DNA from: Petrosia ficiformis | Taxonomy: Eukaryota; Porifera; Demospongiae; Haplosclerida; Petrosiidae | Assembly (NCBI GenBank): GCA_947044365.1 | Contig: OX345651.1 | Coordinates: forward strand, 842,926 to 906,925 | DNA: 64,000 nt | Reading direction: 5' to 3' | Shown here: positions 11,807 to 25,400 of the stretch, piece after piece | Layout: each line of letters begins with the position of its first letter | How positions within the stretch are numbered: the first letter of the stretch is position 1 | Program-made: the position numbers and the translations under genes | Notes under the pieces: generated by a model | The model's input: the letters and a program-made list of their open reading frames with translations, nothing else | Databases searched by the model: none | Told to the model about the DNA's origin: nothing

Positions 11807-11924
11807 ATTCTGAATTTCTGATAACCACACCTACACATATTATTGTATATTCCCGTACACTTAACCACCATATTTAGGAAGTTAGGATACTTTTGTATAC
11901 TTACAGCACTTGGAATAATCGGAG
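11807..11924. promoter_or_regulatory. Shared bidirectional promoter interval MON1 / TTLL12
   Basis: Only 118 bp separate the divergent start codons of MON1 (ATG ending at 11806, minus) and TTLL12 (ATG at 11925, plus). Both 5' UTRs and core promoters must fit here or overlap the neighbouring gene. No TATA box is placed with confidence. Confidence 0.6.
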
Positions 11925-14900
11925 ATGGATTTTGAGCAATGGAAAGGACTACATACTCTGCAACTGGAGAGAATACCAGAAATATATTGGGAAGCCTTGT
12001 TCACTAAATTATGCACAGAAGTATGTATAATTATTTTGATTCAAATACAGTAATGGTCTCAGTCTGATACTCAATCCTCTTGCATGTAGGTCTGGGTATG
12101 GGACTTTGGTGTTAATTAAATTAAGTGATTAAGGTTAATTAGTTCATTAAATGTAATTTCATGACAATTCCATTACAAAGTTATGAAGCATCTCCAAACT
12201 GAAATTTGTATGCTTAACGTCATATTGACGCAAAGGGGGTGGGGGGGTCGGGGGTGTTGTGTGCATGTCGCTAAACATTGAAAAGGAAAGAAGCACATGT
12301 TAGTATCATAGAAACGCTGGAGTATTCATTCATGACGTTAAGAGGAGGGGGGTGTCACCGTGACGTTAAGTGTACAAGCTTCAGTTTGGAAATGCTCCCT
12401 CAATGTAGGACAATTCCAGAAGTACCACAGGCAGTATATACCAGGGATAAATATTTTACTGTCTGAATAGTCTCACCAGCCAGACCCATCCATTTATGCT
12501 CTACAAGTGCTTATAGAGCTGAAATGAGAGGTTCTGGCTGGTGAGACTAATAAAAGACTACCGCCTACTATTAGTTATTATGACAATAAGAGGTTGGTAG
12601 GAATGTCATACAATTATGGAATTGTCCTACCTTACCTTAAAAGATAGCAGTGGTGATGCCTCCTTGCTAATGTACATCCACATGGAGGTTGATTCTATGT
12701 GTTGTGGATGAAATTAAATTAATAATCATTGTCTTAATTCTGACACATGAGAAACATAGATATATTACATTAGCTGTTTCTCTGTCCAATAATTTTGTCA
12801 TTAATAGTAAACTAAATGTCCCCGCCCCCTAATGCAGGAAAAATACACCATAAAAAAGGTGGCGGGGACCTTTAAGTACTGTCATATCTGGTGGTCACAT
12901 TTTGATGTAAATCTTCATTTCATTGTTAGTACATGTACATACTACATGTACATTGAGTACATTATGTACATACTACATGTACATTGAGTACATTCAGTAC
13001 ATTGTAACTCTAGATATCTCTCTTATAGACATTCGATGCTGGAGATCATTTTATCATGACTCCTTCATCTCAAGGATGGCGAGTGAGGGTTTGTAGAGAA
13101 GAAGGTCTGAAAGCTGATGACAGCAACAGGTGAATGTGGTAAATATTATAATTTTGATTAGAACTGCAAGTAGAAGAATCATAGTTAACCTCACAGCAAG
13201 GTTAATTATTTTTCGACAGTAATGACCTAGTGGGTTACTTCTATCTCATCTATATAATTGTCCTTGTAACATACATCACGGTTCAAAGGTCAAGCTACAC
13301 GGTAGAAACCATGGCGACAAATTGAAACCACGCCCACATATTTGCAAGTGGAGAATTTGAGAAAGGAAGAGAAGAGTTAGAGAACTAAGAAGATAAGAAT
13401 AAAAATGGATGTATGCCGTTAATTTTCAGAGAAGATGATAAGGAAAAAAGGAAGAGAAGAGTTAGAGAACTTTAAATATATCACTACTATCATCAATGTT
13501 AGAAACCCACTGGATTCAGTCATGCAACTGGAAAGATAAAATAATGAATAAAGAGGCTATATAGAACAATAGCAAATATATTATATTAGTTTGGCGTAGC
13601 TCATAGAATTTCTGCAGGCGTTCGCTAGTGATGTGAGATTTATAGACAAATTCACAACTTGGCTGATCAAATATTGTGTTCTGCTGGACACTTTCAAAAC
13701 CTATTTCAAGCACTGAATACTGTAGTTAATTAAATATTCATATTGGTATCCTGTAACTTTAAACAATATCTGAAATTCATTTAGAGGTGTTCTCAAAACA
13801 ATTTTTCTCATTCTCCTCTTATCTTACAAGGAATATCAGTAAATGGATCCTTAATTTTACATTCTTCTTCATATCTTCCTCAGATGAAGAGTGGTCGTTT
13901 AATTACCCAAATCCTGATAAATACATGTGTATTATAGCATCCAACCAAAAAGGATACAATGACTCACAGCGATTGACTATGATGCAAATGTAAACACATT
14001 TCTTGCAGCTTCTAGTGTAGTAGAGAAATATTAGCAAGTCCTTGTTCTTGCCACTAAGAATATACGGAAGTTCATAGGTGTCCAGTTCTTGAGAAACAGC
14101 GCTTACAGACCATACATAGACACACACACACCAATCTTTTTTCAATCAATTACAGTAACCCTCCTGAGGGGGAAAGTCAACAGATGAGTATATAGGCAAA
14201 TCAGTTGTAAGCATGACCTTATATGGGTGCAAACAGGAAACCACTTAAGTAAACCCACAATAAGGCTGCTACTGGGAGAGTATAAAAGGGTGAGAATCAG
14301 TCATACATCAGTACCTTTACCAAAACCGTTAGCATAAACACGTAGTTGAATTTTTGGGCACCTTGTTGAGAGGTGACTTATCTCCTAATTACTCTTAGCT
14401 CATTATAAATTCATAGTTATTTTTAGTGTCTTTGTGTACTACTATGGGTGTGGTTCAGTGTTTTTGATAAGCTTATATGGCGCACCATTGGCCCAAAAAG
14501 CTTCTTATTTGGCACTGCACAGTTCTCTCTTTGGGCCAGTGGCGCAGTTAATTATGGTTATATTGTCATTAACAGCATTAACTCTTTGTTAATTGGCTCA
14601 AGATGTATTCTCAATGGCGCACACACTAACCATTTTTGAGCCAATTTGGCCCAAGCTTCAAAACCTATCAAAAACTCTGGTGTGGTTCAATCAGCGGAGA
14701 AAAAGAGCTTGGTTACACTTGGCTTTTTAATTTTGGGGGTGTCTGTGAACTATTGTATCTTAGTTTCAGTTTAGCTGGTATGATCGAGTTTTGATCTTCG
14801 TTTTTGTACAGCTCCTCGGATATCCTGATCTTGTTCAAAACCAGCAGATATCTTGGCCGTGTTATTGTGTACTACAAACTGACACACCAATTAGTGATCA

Positions 14901-17900
14901 CATGTTGTTTAGCATGTTAATTTGTGCATGTGCAAATAGTTGAATCCAAACTACTCTAATTACAAACCTACAACAGTTCTGCAGGCATAAAGGGGGAGGT
15001 CTAGCTAGTCAAGTCATATATATAGCTCTTGTATAAACAGGATGTAAACTACAAACACACGATAATTCTGTATAAACGGGGTGGCTGTTGTATAAACAGT
15101 ATGTATGTACACAATCTACCATACTTAACTGTACTGTAGTGTACTGTGAGTCTGTGAGATACTTTGTTCTTATTTTTTTAAGTGAGAGCTAATTAATTGA
15201 TTGGTTGACGAATTGATTTGATTGGTTGATGAATTGATTTGATTGGTTGACGAATTGATTTGATTGGTTGATGAATTGATTTGATTGGTTGATGAATTGA
15301 TTTGATTGGTTGTTTGAGTTCATAATTTTAGGAAAAAAATCATGACTACTATACTGTAACAGAGCAACTTTATGATTTAATTTGAAATGGCTGCACTTGG
15401 TGTAGTGATTCTAAGAACTGACTCTAATGACACAAATGATACACAAATACATGCAAACCCTCCCACCCAAATCCCTATGTAAACATTAAAGGAGATGGTG
15501 ATATTGTAAACATTTTTTTCACGTATAGTGTGTTTCTTGTTGATCACTCATGGACATATCTACCTGATAAGTGTTATGAGCAGCTCTCTACTATACCTGG
15601 ATTAGTTCATCGAATGGCAAATTTAATGGATCTTATTGAAAGACCAACCACACCCCCTGTTGAATCACATGACCAGTCACACCCTCGTCGGTCAGAGAGT
15701 TCTGAAATTAATGGGATAGAAGGGAGTGACGATGAAGAATATGAGGACGAGGAGGAGGAGGAAGGTAAAATATAATTATAGTGTATATGAAATTTATATT
15801 AGTGTATAAAAACAAATATCACTATAATGTATTGTACTATGAGAAAGAATGCAACATACTCACATTCCTGCTTTGAAAAAAAATGCTTACTTAATGTTAT
15901 ATATGTTCTGGAATATTTCTGGAATATCAATTAACACTGACATGTATATCACATGACATATACTTGTAACAGTACTGACTATCTATGAATTCATTAATTA
16001 AAGAGGTGAATAAGAATAATCATCTTTGTCACCTCTTTCAACCTCCACTGGGGATTGTTTGCACACAAACAATTCCCAGTAGAGGTTGACGATATTGGCA
16101 AAAGTTGTCTGAAGTGTAAACGCAAATAATGAATTATAATATATGCATGATCTACTACTATTATGTATAATACCAAAAAACACTAACTCAAAATTCAAAT
16201 TATTATAGTATTTTTGTCATGAAATGTATTAATTAAAGGTTTTTAGCTAAAAACACCATCATGTTCACTTTATCGGGTTTGAGGCACGTCCTCTTTGATG
16301 AAACAATATTCCCAGATGTGCTAAAAGCTCGTTCAGATGGAGAACTGGTAGCACAGGAAGAAAGGTATTTTCTAGCCAATGGACTTAGTATTGGGAAAGA
16401 TTTATGGTACGATTTCCACCATTCAAGTGGGTGAGATTAAGAGTCTAGAAGCGGATACTGAAGGTATTTATCTATCTCACTACGAACCATTTGGTCAACA
16501 GTAAGTGATGATGAGTCCTGTGTTTTTTTTTAACAAACTGCCAAGCTTTACTTTCTTAGGTGGGGGAGGAGTAGCACTCTGTGTATTTTCTGCTTGGGAA
16601 GTAGTAGGTAGAGATTCCTTCAACTTGCTTGCTATTGCTTTTCCCTCGTCAAAGATGCATCGTTCAATTTCATCTTTGTATACTTCATCCATGTACTCCT
16701 TCTTAAATCTGGGGTCCAGAAAAGATGCAATATTGAGCAGACTGATAGTATTTGGATCACTATACTTGTCTTGTTGGTAGTCCTTCGCTTTCTGCTTTAT
16801 GTCTTTTGTCAGTTGAGTGTCTTCTTCTCTTTGCAAGAGAGATTCGGTATAGATGTGGTTAAGCAGAGGTATTATAGCAGATACTGTCACATAGTTTTCA
16901 TCTGACAGGATATCAGTGAAATCATAAACTGGACCTAAACCACTTTTTAGTGATTCAAGTACTTGAATGTCTTGCCATGAAGGGATAAGGTGGACAGACT
17001 TGCGATCGTTACTCAGGACTTGACGAAGCGCACATTCCTGTTCTAAGATTCGATCCACCATTTTAAATTTTGACCCCCATCTAGTAGGACAATCCTAAAG
17101 AATATATATATATTATATATGTATATATAATTATTAATTGTTTTAGTAATAACTTACAGTAATTAGGCTATGCTTTGGGAGTTTTAATTCTTCCTGAACC
17201 TCAGCAAGCTCTCTCTTCTTCTTCCAACTGTGAGCAAAACATACAACCAACTTCTTACAAACACCAACAGCCCTAGAAATATGATGATCACCTTTAACTG
17301 AATTTGTCACTGCTAAGTGCAGATTGTGGCCAAAACAAGACAAGCGTTTCCAGCCTAGAATATCCATTGCTGCGATTACATTAGTACCATTGTCTGTTGT
17401 TATTGAGACTAAATTACATTGAGGTAGTTTCCATTGTTGCAATGCCTCACTAAGAGCTTCAGCTATATTCTCTCCAGTGTGATCTTGTGGCATGAACATT
17501 GTTTGAAGACATAATGACCTCTGTGTCCACTCTTCATCGATGTAGTGAATAGTAAGACTGAGGTAGGGCTCCATTGTATGGCTACTCCATAAGTCTGTAG
17601 TGGCTGAAAAGAATTCTACCTTACAAAGCTCAGCAAGTACTGTATCCCGAACACGAGAGTAGAGTTTTGGGATAGCTGTTTGAGAAAAGTATTTACGGTG
17701 TGGTAAGTCATAGCGGGAATCAAGTACTTCTATCATTCGTCTAAAACCATCCTTTTCTACAATGTGCATTGGCAACATATCTTTTGCTAAGCAAACTGTG
17801 ACTGCATCAGTTACAGATTGCCATCTTTTACTTGACCTTGGGTACTTACTTACATCAGCAATAGTGACTTGTTTAGAACCAGAACTCTTCTCTCTTGATG

Positions 17901-20900
17901 ATTTACCAGTGGTCTTGGCTTCCTGGACAATAGCAAACTCTTTAGGGTGGTGAAAACGTAGGTGAGAAAAAAGATTTGAAGTATTCCCACCTTTGATGTA
18001 TATGCTTTTACTGACTCCTTTTTCGAAACACAAACGACACTTCGGATTATCAGGATTCTCTGGCTGCCCATTTACTCCAGGTTCACATCCAAAATACCTC
18101 CAAACAATCGATTTCGTGTTGCTTTTAGCGACGAGCTCCATCGTTGCTTTCCTAAACAAACGAGCACACGTGTTAGGCGGAGTTAATGTTAAATGATGCC
18201 CACGCACTTCCGCTCGATATACCGTAATACGGTATATCGTTACGGAATTTTACCAACGATACGAGTAACGATATATTGTGTTATTGCGATAAATACCGAA
18301 ATATCGATATATCGCCCAGCTCTAATTCCCAGCAAGAAATTCTTATCAAGATCTTACATTAGATCTTATAGTAAGATCCGATATAAGATCTTATGTAAGG
18401 TATGTGGCTAAAAGGTATCAAAATCTTAAATACGATCTGATCAGAGATATTTAAGATATTTAAGATCTTAATCAGATTTTATTAAGATCTTAAGTAAGAT
18501 TGCTTTAAATCTGGATTATATAATTATCATGAATAAAAAATTCAGAGAATATAAATTACAGTTATTTGGCTACATTAATTGTTTTTATTCCTGGACTTGA
18601 TTTTCAAGTTTGTTTGTTATCTTTTTTTGCTGGTCGAGAAACTTTTGATTTATTTTTGCTCTAATGGTATCTCTGTTTCTATCAGCAGTTCCTTTCCCCC
18701 ACTTTCTGTCTATCGAACCTGTGTGCATAAGGAAACAATTTTAAATCATTTGATATTAATTTTTTTTGTATACCTTCAATGAGAGTGATTTTTTCTTGAG
18801 GCAGAGGTTTCTTTTTTGATTTCTTTGTTGCTGTATTCTGCCATTTCCTCCGCACTGCATATTACATCCACTAATGACAATGCGTATTTAAATACATCTT
18901 TTCCTTGTAAACATAGAAGATTGACTCCATTCTGAATAGAAAGCTATAATATAAACATGCATGTGTACCTCTAAACTACTCACATAAATGAAGTCTTCAC
19001 TTCATCGTGATTGTCCACCTCTGACGGAGGAGACTCTTCCTTTTCAACAATTGTTGGACTCTGAATAGATAACCAAAGGAAAAGAATTAAACACAGTGAA
19101 GTTGGTGCATCTAATGAAATAAAATATGATGGAGAGGGATTTACCATTTTTTGATTCTGAGCTTGATTATGAACTAGATGTCTCAGCATTGCATACACTT
19201 TCTCAAGTCTAGCAGAATTCTGATTCTGTTGTTTCATTAACTCAGTCATGGACTCCTTGAGGGAGGTGATATCTTGTTGCATACATTGTAGTGCTTGCTG
19301 TAAAAGATGTTGAATATCAGCTACCATGGCCACAAGATATGTGTAAACTTACACTTTCATTATTATCACATGAGGTGAAGTTAAAATCTCCATCATCATT
19401 TAATAATGGATGATCTACAAGTATGGGGTCTTCCTTCTAGGTGAAGTAGATAATTCATGATTACACCCTTCGTAAATGAATTTTGTAGTTATACATACCT
19501 CCTTGTTCTTAGAATGCTTGAATTTCTTAATCTTAACATCATCATCTTCACTGTCTTCATTGGACTTTTTCTTTGCTTTTCCTCTATCACTTTGTTCCCT
19601 TCTTTTGCTGATTTCAATCCGGTCATCGTCACTGTCATCACTATCCTCTTCATATCTTCTTTTTTCTACAATTCCACTCCTTTTACTTCCTTTGTGTAGT
19701 GTAAGGTCTTCTTTGTTAACTGAAATGCATAAATAGTGATAGTGATGATGATAATATGATCACTGATGCCAAATTTGACTGTTATAATCTTTCATGCTTA
19801 CCTGCTTTTTGTAAGATTTTGACTGTAAAAGGTTTGTCTCTTGGTGTCCACACAGCAGAGACTCCTGGTACTAAGTCATCGTCAAAAGGCAATCCATCTA
19901 TGGTTTCTAATTTCTTCGAGTTCACCATGTACTCTTTGTTATTTGATAGGCATAGTACAGTACACCAAACTATATACAAAATATTAAATATAGACATGCA
20001 TTAGTATATATATATAATTTATATATATATATGTATGTACAAACCTTCTTGATTAGCAACATTTTCTGAGACATAGTTATGGAGTTTAAAAGGAGGTTTT
20101 CTGATTCTCTTGGACATATTAGCAATTTAAAATTGTAGAAGCAACACTAAGCACAGAGTTAGTAGAGATCAAATGAAAAATGACACCTATAGCACTATAG
20201 AGCATGCTCAGAAACAAAATTCCTTTAAGTGTTAATTAACATTCCTGTGAATGACACCTTCATTCTAGCTGTTAAACCATGAAGAGAGGTTCATACAAGT
20301 TGTACAATAAAGATACTACATTGCCTTTACCAAAAATGACAGCATGGAGAAGAAGGAAGGAAGCTGAGGAAAACATTCTAGCAACATACAAGAATAGTAT
20401 TGATGAAGAAGGTATAGATCATTATTGCTATCAGCTTGTAAACAAAGCATTATCCAAAATACATACATGCATGCATGCATGCATGTGTTTAAATGATATT
20501 GTGATGCAAAACTAAATTGATTTAGATTGCATTGGGACGGAATCAGATAATGAAATACTAGAAGAAATGATTGTGAAACGTAGAAGAATTAACTATCCTA
20601 CAGTCCAGAACCAACACTCAGAACAACTGTCACCATCATCACCACTACCTAAAGAGCAATCACCATTGCAGTCTCCATCATCGCCATTCCCAAGACCATC
20701 ACAGTCACCTATTTCACTGTCATCACCATTGGAGTCACCTTTTTCACCATTGTCGCCATCATCACCTTTGTCAAGAGAACCATCACCATTATTGCTATTG
20801 TCACTATTATCAAGAGAACCATCACCATTGTCGCCATCATCACCATTATCAATAGAACCATCACCATTGTCGCCATCATCACCATTATCAATAGAACCAT

Positions 20901-22394
20901 CACCATTGTCGCCATCATCACCATTATCAAGAGAACCATCACCATTGTTGCTATCGTCACCATTATCAAGAGAACCATCACCATTGTCGCCATCATCACC
21001 ATTATCAATAGAACCATCACCATTATCAAGAGAACCATCACCATTGTCACCATTATTACTAGAACCATCACCATTGGAGTCACCTTTTTCACCAGTCACA
21101 CCTCCATGGGTCAGAAAGTTCCGAAATTAATGGGATAGATGGGAGTGAGGATGAAGAAGACGAGGAAGACGAGGAGGAGGAAGGTCAAATATAATTATAG
21201 TGTATCTGAAATATATATTAGTGTATAAAAACAAATATCACTATATATAATGTATTATACAATGAGATAGTCTTATCAATAGTACTAGTGCTATCTACTC
21301 TTACACTAGCTATATATACTAGTGTAGGGTTGTTTCATAAAGTAAAAGAATGAAAACAAATATTTAATATAACCTGATTTTCAAGAAAGAGACACTTTCC
21401 TACAAAATAATTTTGATCAAATGGTTCCATTGTATACAGGAAGTCAATATTTATAAAGAGCTATTATTAACCTTAGTAGATAACTATGAATACAAAATGG
21501 AAAGATAAGTGTAGCAAATCCCAACGGTGTAGCAAATATCAGCAAAAATCAAATCTCTTCTAACAAAGTTTCAACACAAAATAAATGACATGACAAAATT
21601 ATGATTACATCATACAATGTACATGTACATCCAGCTCTCAGATTTGCTTGGTTTGATTTTTATTTTTTTGTTTGGCACCTCTTTATCATCTCTTTAATGA
21701 ATTCATAGATGTAGTTTTCCCATATAAGGTAAATAAACCGAACAAAATCAGCATAAATAACAAAATACTGCATGTAATATCACATGTTGGCAAACTAAGA
21801 GAAGTGTATTATACAAGAGAAATTACAAATATAAACCACTTGTTTTTGCATTATTGATAATCATATTTTTCCTATTACTATTGTAGAGTTTTTATTAGTT
21901 TCTTGTTCAGCTTCACATATATATGATATAGTAACATCCAACATCTCATCAGGTTGGGTAGTTTCTTGAATATCAATATAACACTTATTCATATATTGAA
22001 GATATTTATTATCTGGTGTCTGGTAAACAAGTTCTCCTGTTTGATTAGTATCTTCAACAGGTAGAGGAGTACTTGGTTTGGTATTGTTGTATTCCTGTTG
22101 TGTAGCCATTAAATATATTAACAGTAGAAAGAGTACTACTGGTATAATAATGAAGATAGTCAGTTCCATTTTCAACAGTATTATAACTAATGAGGAGAAA
22201 TACTATAAAGAAATTAAAGACAATATTGACACAAATACAAGCTTACTTTTTTCATTCAGCTGTAGTATGGGCTCAAAGTGCAATATGGTTCCTAGTTTAG
22301 TTTATTTATATAGTATCTGAAAATGATATTCATACAAATTGGTATTTACTATGAATATCAATATGACATAATTACATGATGTTATCAGAGATGG

Positions 22395-22429
<35 letters not shown>

Positions 22430-25400
22430 CACCTGAGGCAAATGGAAAAATGAAAAATGAGAGTTGCCTCAGGTGGGATTCGAACCCACGACACTCTGTA
22501 TTCCAGACAGATGCTCTACCAACTGAGCTACCAAAGGCAGCTCAGCCACAGGGTAGTTAATGCTTGAGTTACCTGGCGACCTATTATAATTTACGTGGAT
22601 CTTACCTGGCGACCTATTATAATTTACGCATTGTGGAATTCTAATCAAAGATAATTATTTCATTAACTGGGCGTGGCCGCAATGGCTGTGTAAAAAGCAC
22701 TGAGATCGAGTAAGTGTGCTGAGGCGGATACTTTCTGGCCATTATTCAAGGTATGTTAGATATTGAATGCATAGATAATGATGTTGTTAGCAATGAGTTC
22801 AGTTTGTGGAAATAACAATGGTAAACACGCAACGTTATGACGCAAAACAAAAGCTGCTTGGACCTCAAAAATACATATTTTTGACTATAACTTCGAAGAT
22901 AATTGTCGAATCCTTCCACAAATTGAACCCCAAATAGGACACTGATATAGCATTACATGTTACAAGTTACAAGCCCAAACGTAGAGAGGAAAGTACCCGC
23001 CTTTTGCTGAATTTCTTGCTCGCATATGCGTAAAAATGTCTATATTTTACATTAAAACAACAGACAAAGCATTTCATAATATATATGTTCGTGTAGAGTG
23101 AAAACCATTCTATCCACTCTATGTTGTCTCTTCCTCAATAGAGCTGTAAAAGTAAAGTTACAACTGTTTAAAAATGTTGCATTATTTAGGTGAAAATTAC
23201 TGTACTCAAGTATTAATGACCCTGTGGCTGGCAGGGTCCGAATCAAACATCTCATACGCCAGTGAGAACAGGCTAACTTAATACTAGGCAGTACATGTCA
23301 CTATTGGTCACATATGCATGATCAGGACTATTCCATCCCCCATTCCACTCCAGTGGTTGCAGACCACCATTACCTCTCTGTCTCAGAAATACAATGTTCT
23401 TAAAGAAAAATATACTTGTTTCACTTCTATGATTATATCTGTGTTGTATGTTTTTTTATATATTAGACTGTCTTACTTACAAACTAGTCCTGTCATTAGT
23501 CCTGTCTGATTTATAATGTTTAGTATAGTCAACATGTCTATTCAGCTGATATACACATGTAAATGCCAGTTCTGATTTGATTAGTTCATTAAATCTCTAA
23601 GTTAGCATGCTCTATAATTATTATGATATTAATCACAGTTAATCCAGACACTCCACATACAAGCAGAGAAGAGGAGGAAGAAAGCAGACCTCCCTCTCCA
23701 CCTAGTGAAGATATGATATTACAAGTGATAAATACCATGTGGAGATTCAATGACTCGTATTCTGTTTCTAATGTGGTATGTATAATAAGTGTTCTGTATG
23801 TACACCATGTATGTCCTCATTCCTATACCATTCCTCATTCTCATTCCATTAATGAATACCATGTGGAGATTTAATGACTCATATTTCGTTTCTAATGTGG
23901 TACATAAGTGTTCGATATGTGTGTCCTCATTCCCATTCCATTCTGCAGTATATATATATATATACTGCAGATGGGAGTGGCTATGGTAAATACCTATTGC
24001 TTTGTTATAGCTCTAAGAATAAATTATGATAATGTATGATGTATTAGCTAATAGTATCATTTTAAAAATGTTTATTGCTTCATATAATGTAATTAATATC
24101 AGATCTGATAGTTACTGATTAAGTAACTCCTCCTCGTCCTCCTCTTCTGGAGACATTGTATGATATGTGTAGAAGAGAAGGTATCAAATACTATCAATAA
24201 GACAAGCAATATTTATCATTTCAGTATCACCCATCACTAATCCTAAGTGTGAATGAATATTGGGATACTTGTAATACTCATAATGTACATTATAAAATAA
24301 TCATCTCTTTATAATTGGCCTTTGAACAAGACCTCCAAAAATTTTGTTCTCTCATGCTTGCATTTCATAATAGTGATAATAATTTATGTACATTATACAC
24401 TTGTACACACATACCACTTGTATACATTGTGTGCATGTACAATCCTCAATCCCATTCTTCATTCTCATATATGTACATGTACGTGTCCTCATTCCCATTC
24501 TTTCATCCTCAATCCCATTCAGCTAATTTCCATTCATATTTGTCCATGTCCTCATTCCCATTCTAGCCTGTACCTGTATGGTATATATTAGAAGAATTTG
24601 GTTCTCGAATTCCACACTCACCAGACCCTACTGTTGCTATGGTACCATTCTTCCACATACTCACTCAATTATCATATTCAATTCTTTGGCCTCTTAGAGA
24701 TTTGAACTTTGGAGGTAATGACACTGTTGGTCATGTGTACATTTCTATACTTACATGTAGATCACGTAATACTGGTCAGTACAACACAAGTACTATACTG
24801 TACTATATTTTAATCTTCTCTCCTAATTCTTATCGGACCCTGAACAGGCTATAGCCTTGGTGCTCCTTTTTTTTACTAGAAAAATGATTGAGTTACAGTA
24901 GATATCCTTGCTAGGTGTATGAAGTGGTTTTGATTAATAATATTATCTGTTAGAATTGTGAGTATATACTGTAGTTGTACTAAACTGTACTGTTCTGTAT
25001 TGTGTTGTACTATACTGTACTGTACTATATACTATACTGTACTATACTCTACTGTACCATACTCTACTCTACTATACTGTACTGTACTATACTGTACTGT
25101 ACTGTGCTGTACTATACTGTACTATACTCAGTATACTGTACTGAATTTGTACTGTATGGAGCTGATCTGGTGCATCATTTGGTGATTGTTAGGTTTTCAT
25201 AGTGAGACAATTTATAATTACATGTACATGTGCATACAATTAAGTACTTCTTTTATTCTATCCTGTCATTTCTTTCTCATTCTTTCATCATCCCTCTTAG
25301 ATGATTTAAGTCGTAATCGTGTTCCCACTTCTGCTGACACAGACCTCGAAAAAGCTTGTTATTCCCTTCCATGGTCACCGTCTGAATATCTATCTCTCTC

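Noticed and set aside
16505..16780. Plus-strand ORF opposite the hAT transposase
   Set aside because: Shadow of the transposase coding strand; same for 17762-18196 and 38673-39101.
20593..21099. Minus-strand Gly/Asp-rich ORF
   Set aside because: Complement of the Ser/Pro coding minisatellite; lacks a flanking exon with matching phase.
24958..25202. Tyr/Cys/Leu/Thr-rich ORFs
   Set aside because: Pentamer-type microsatellite in TTLL12 intron 5 (also 50931-51388).
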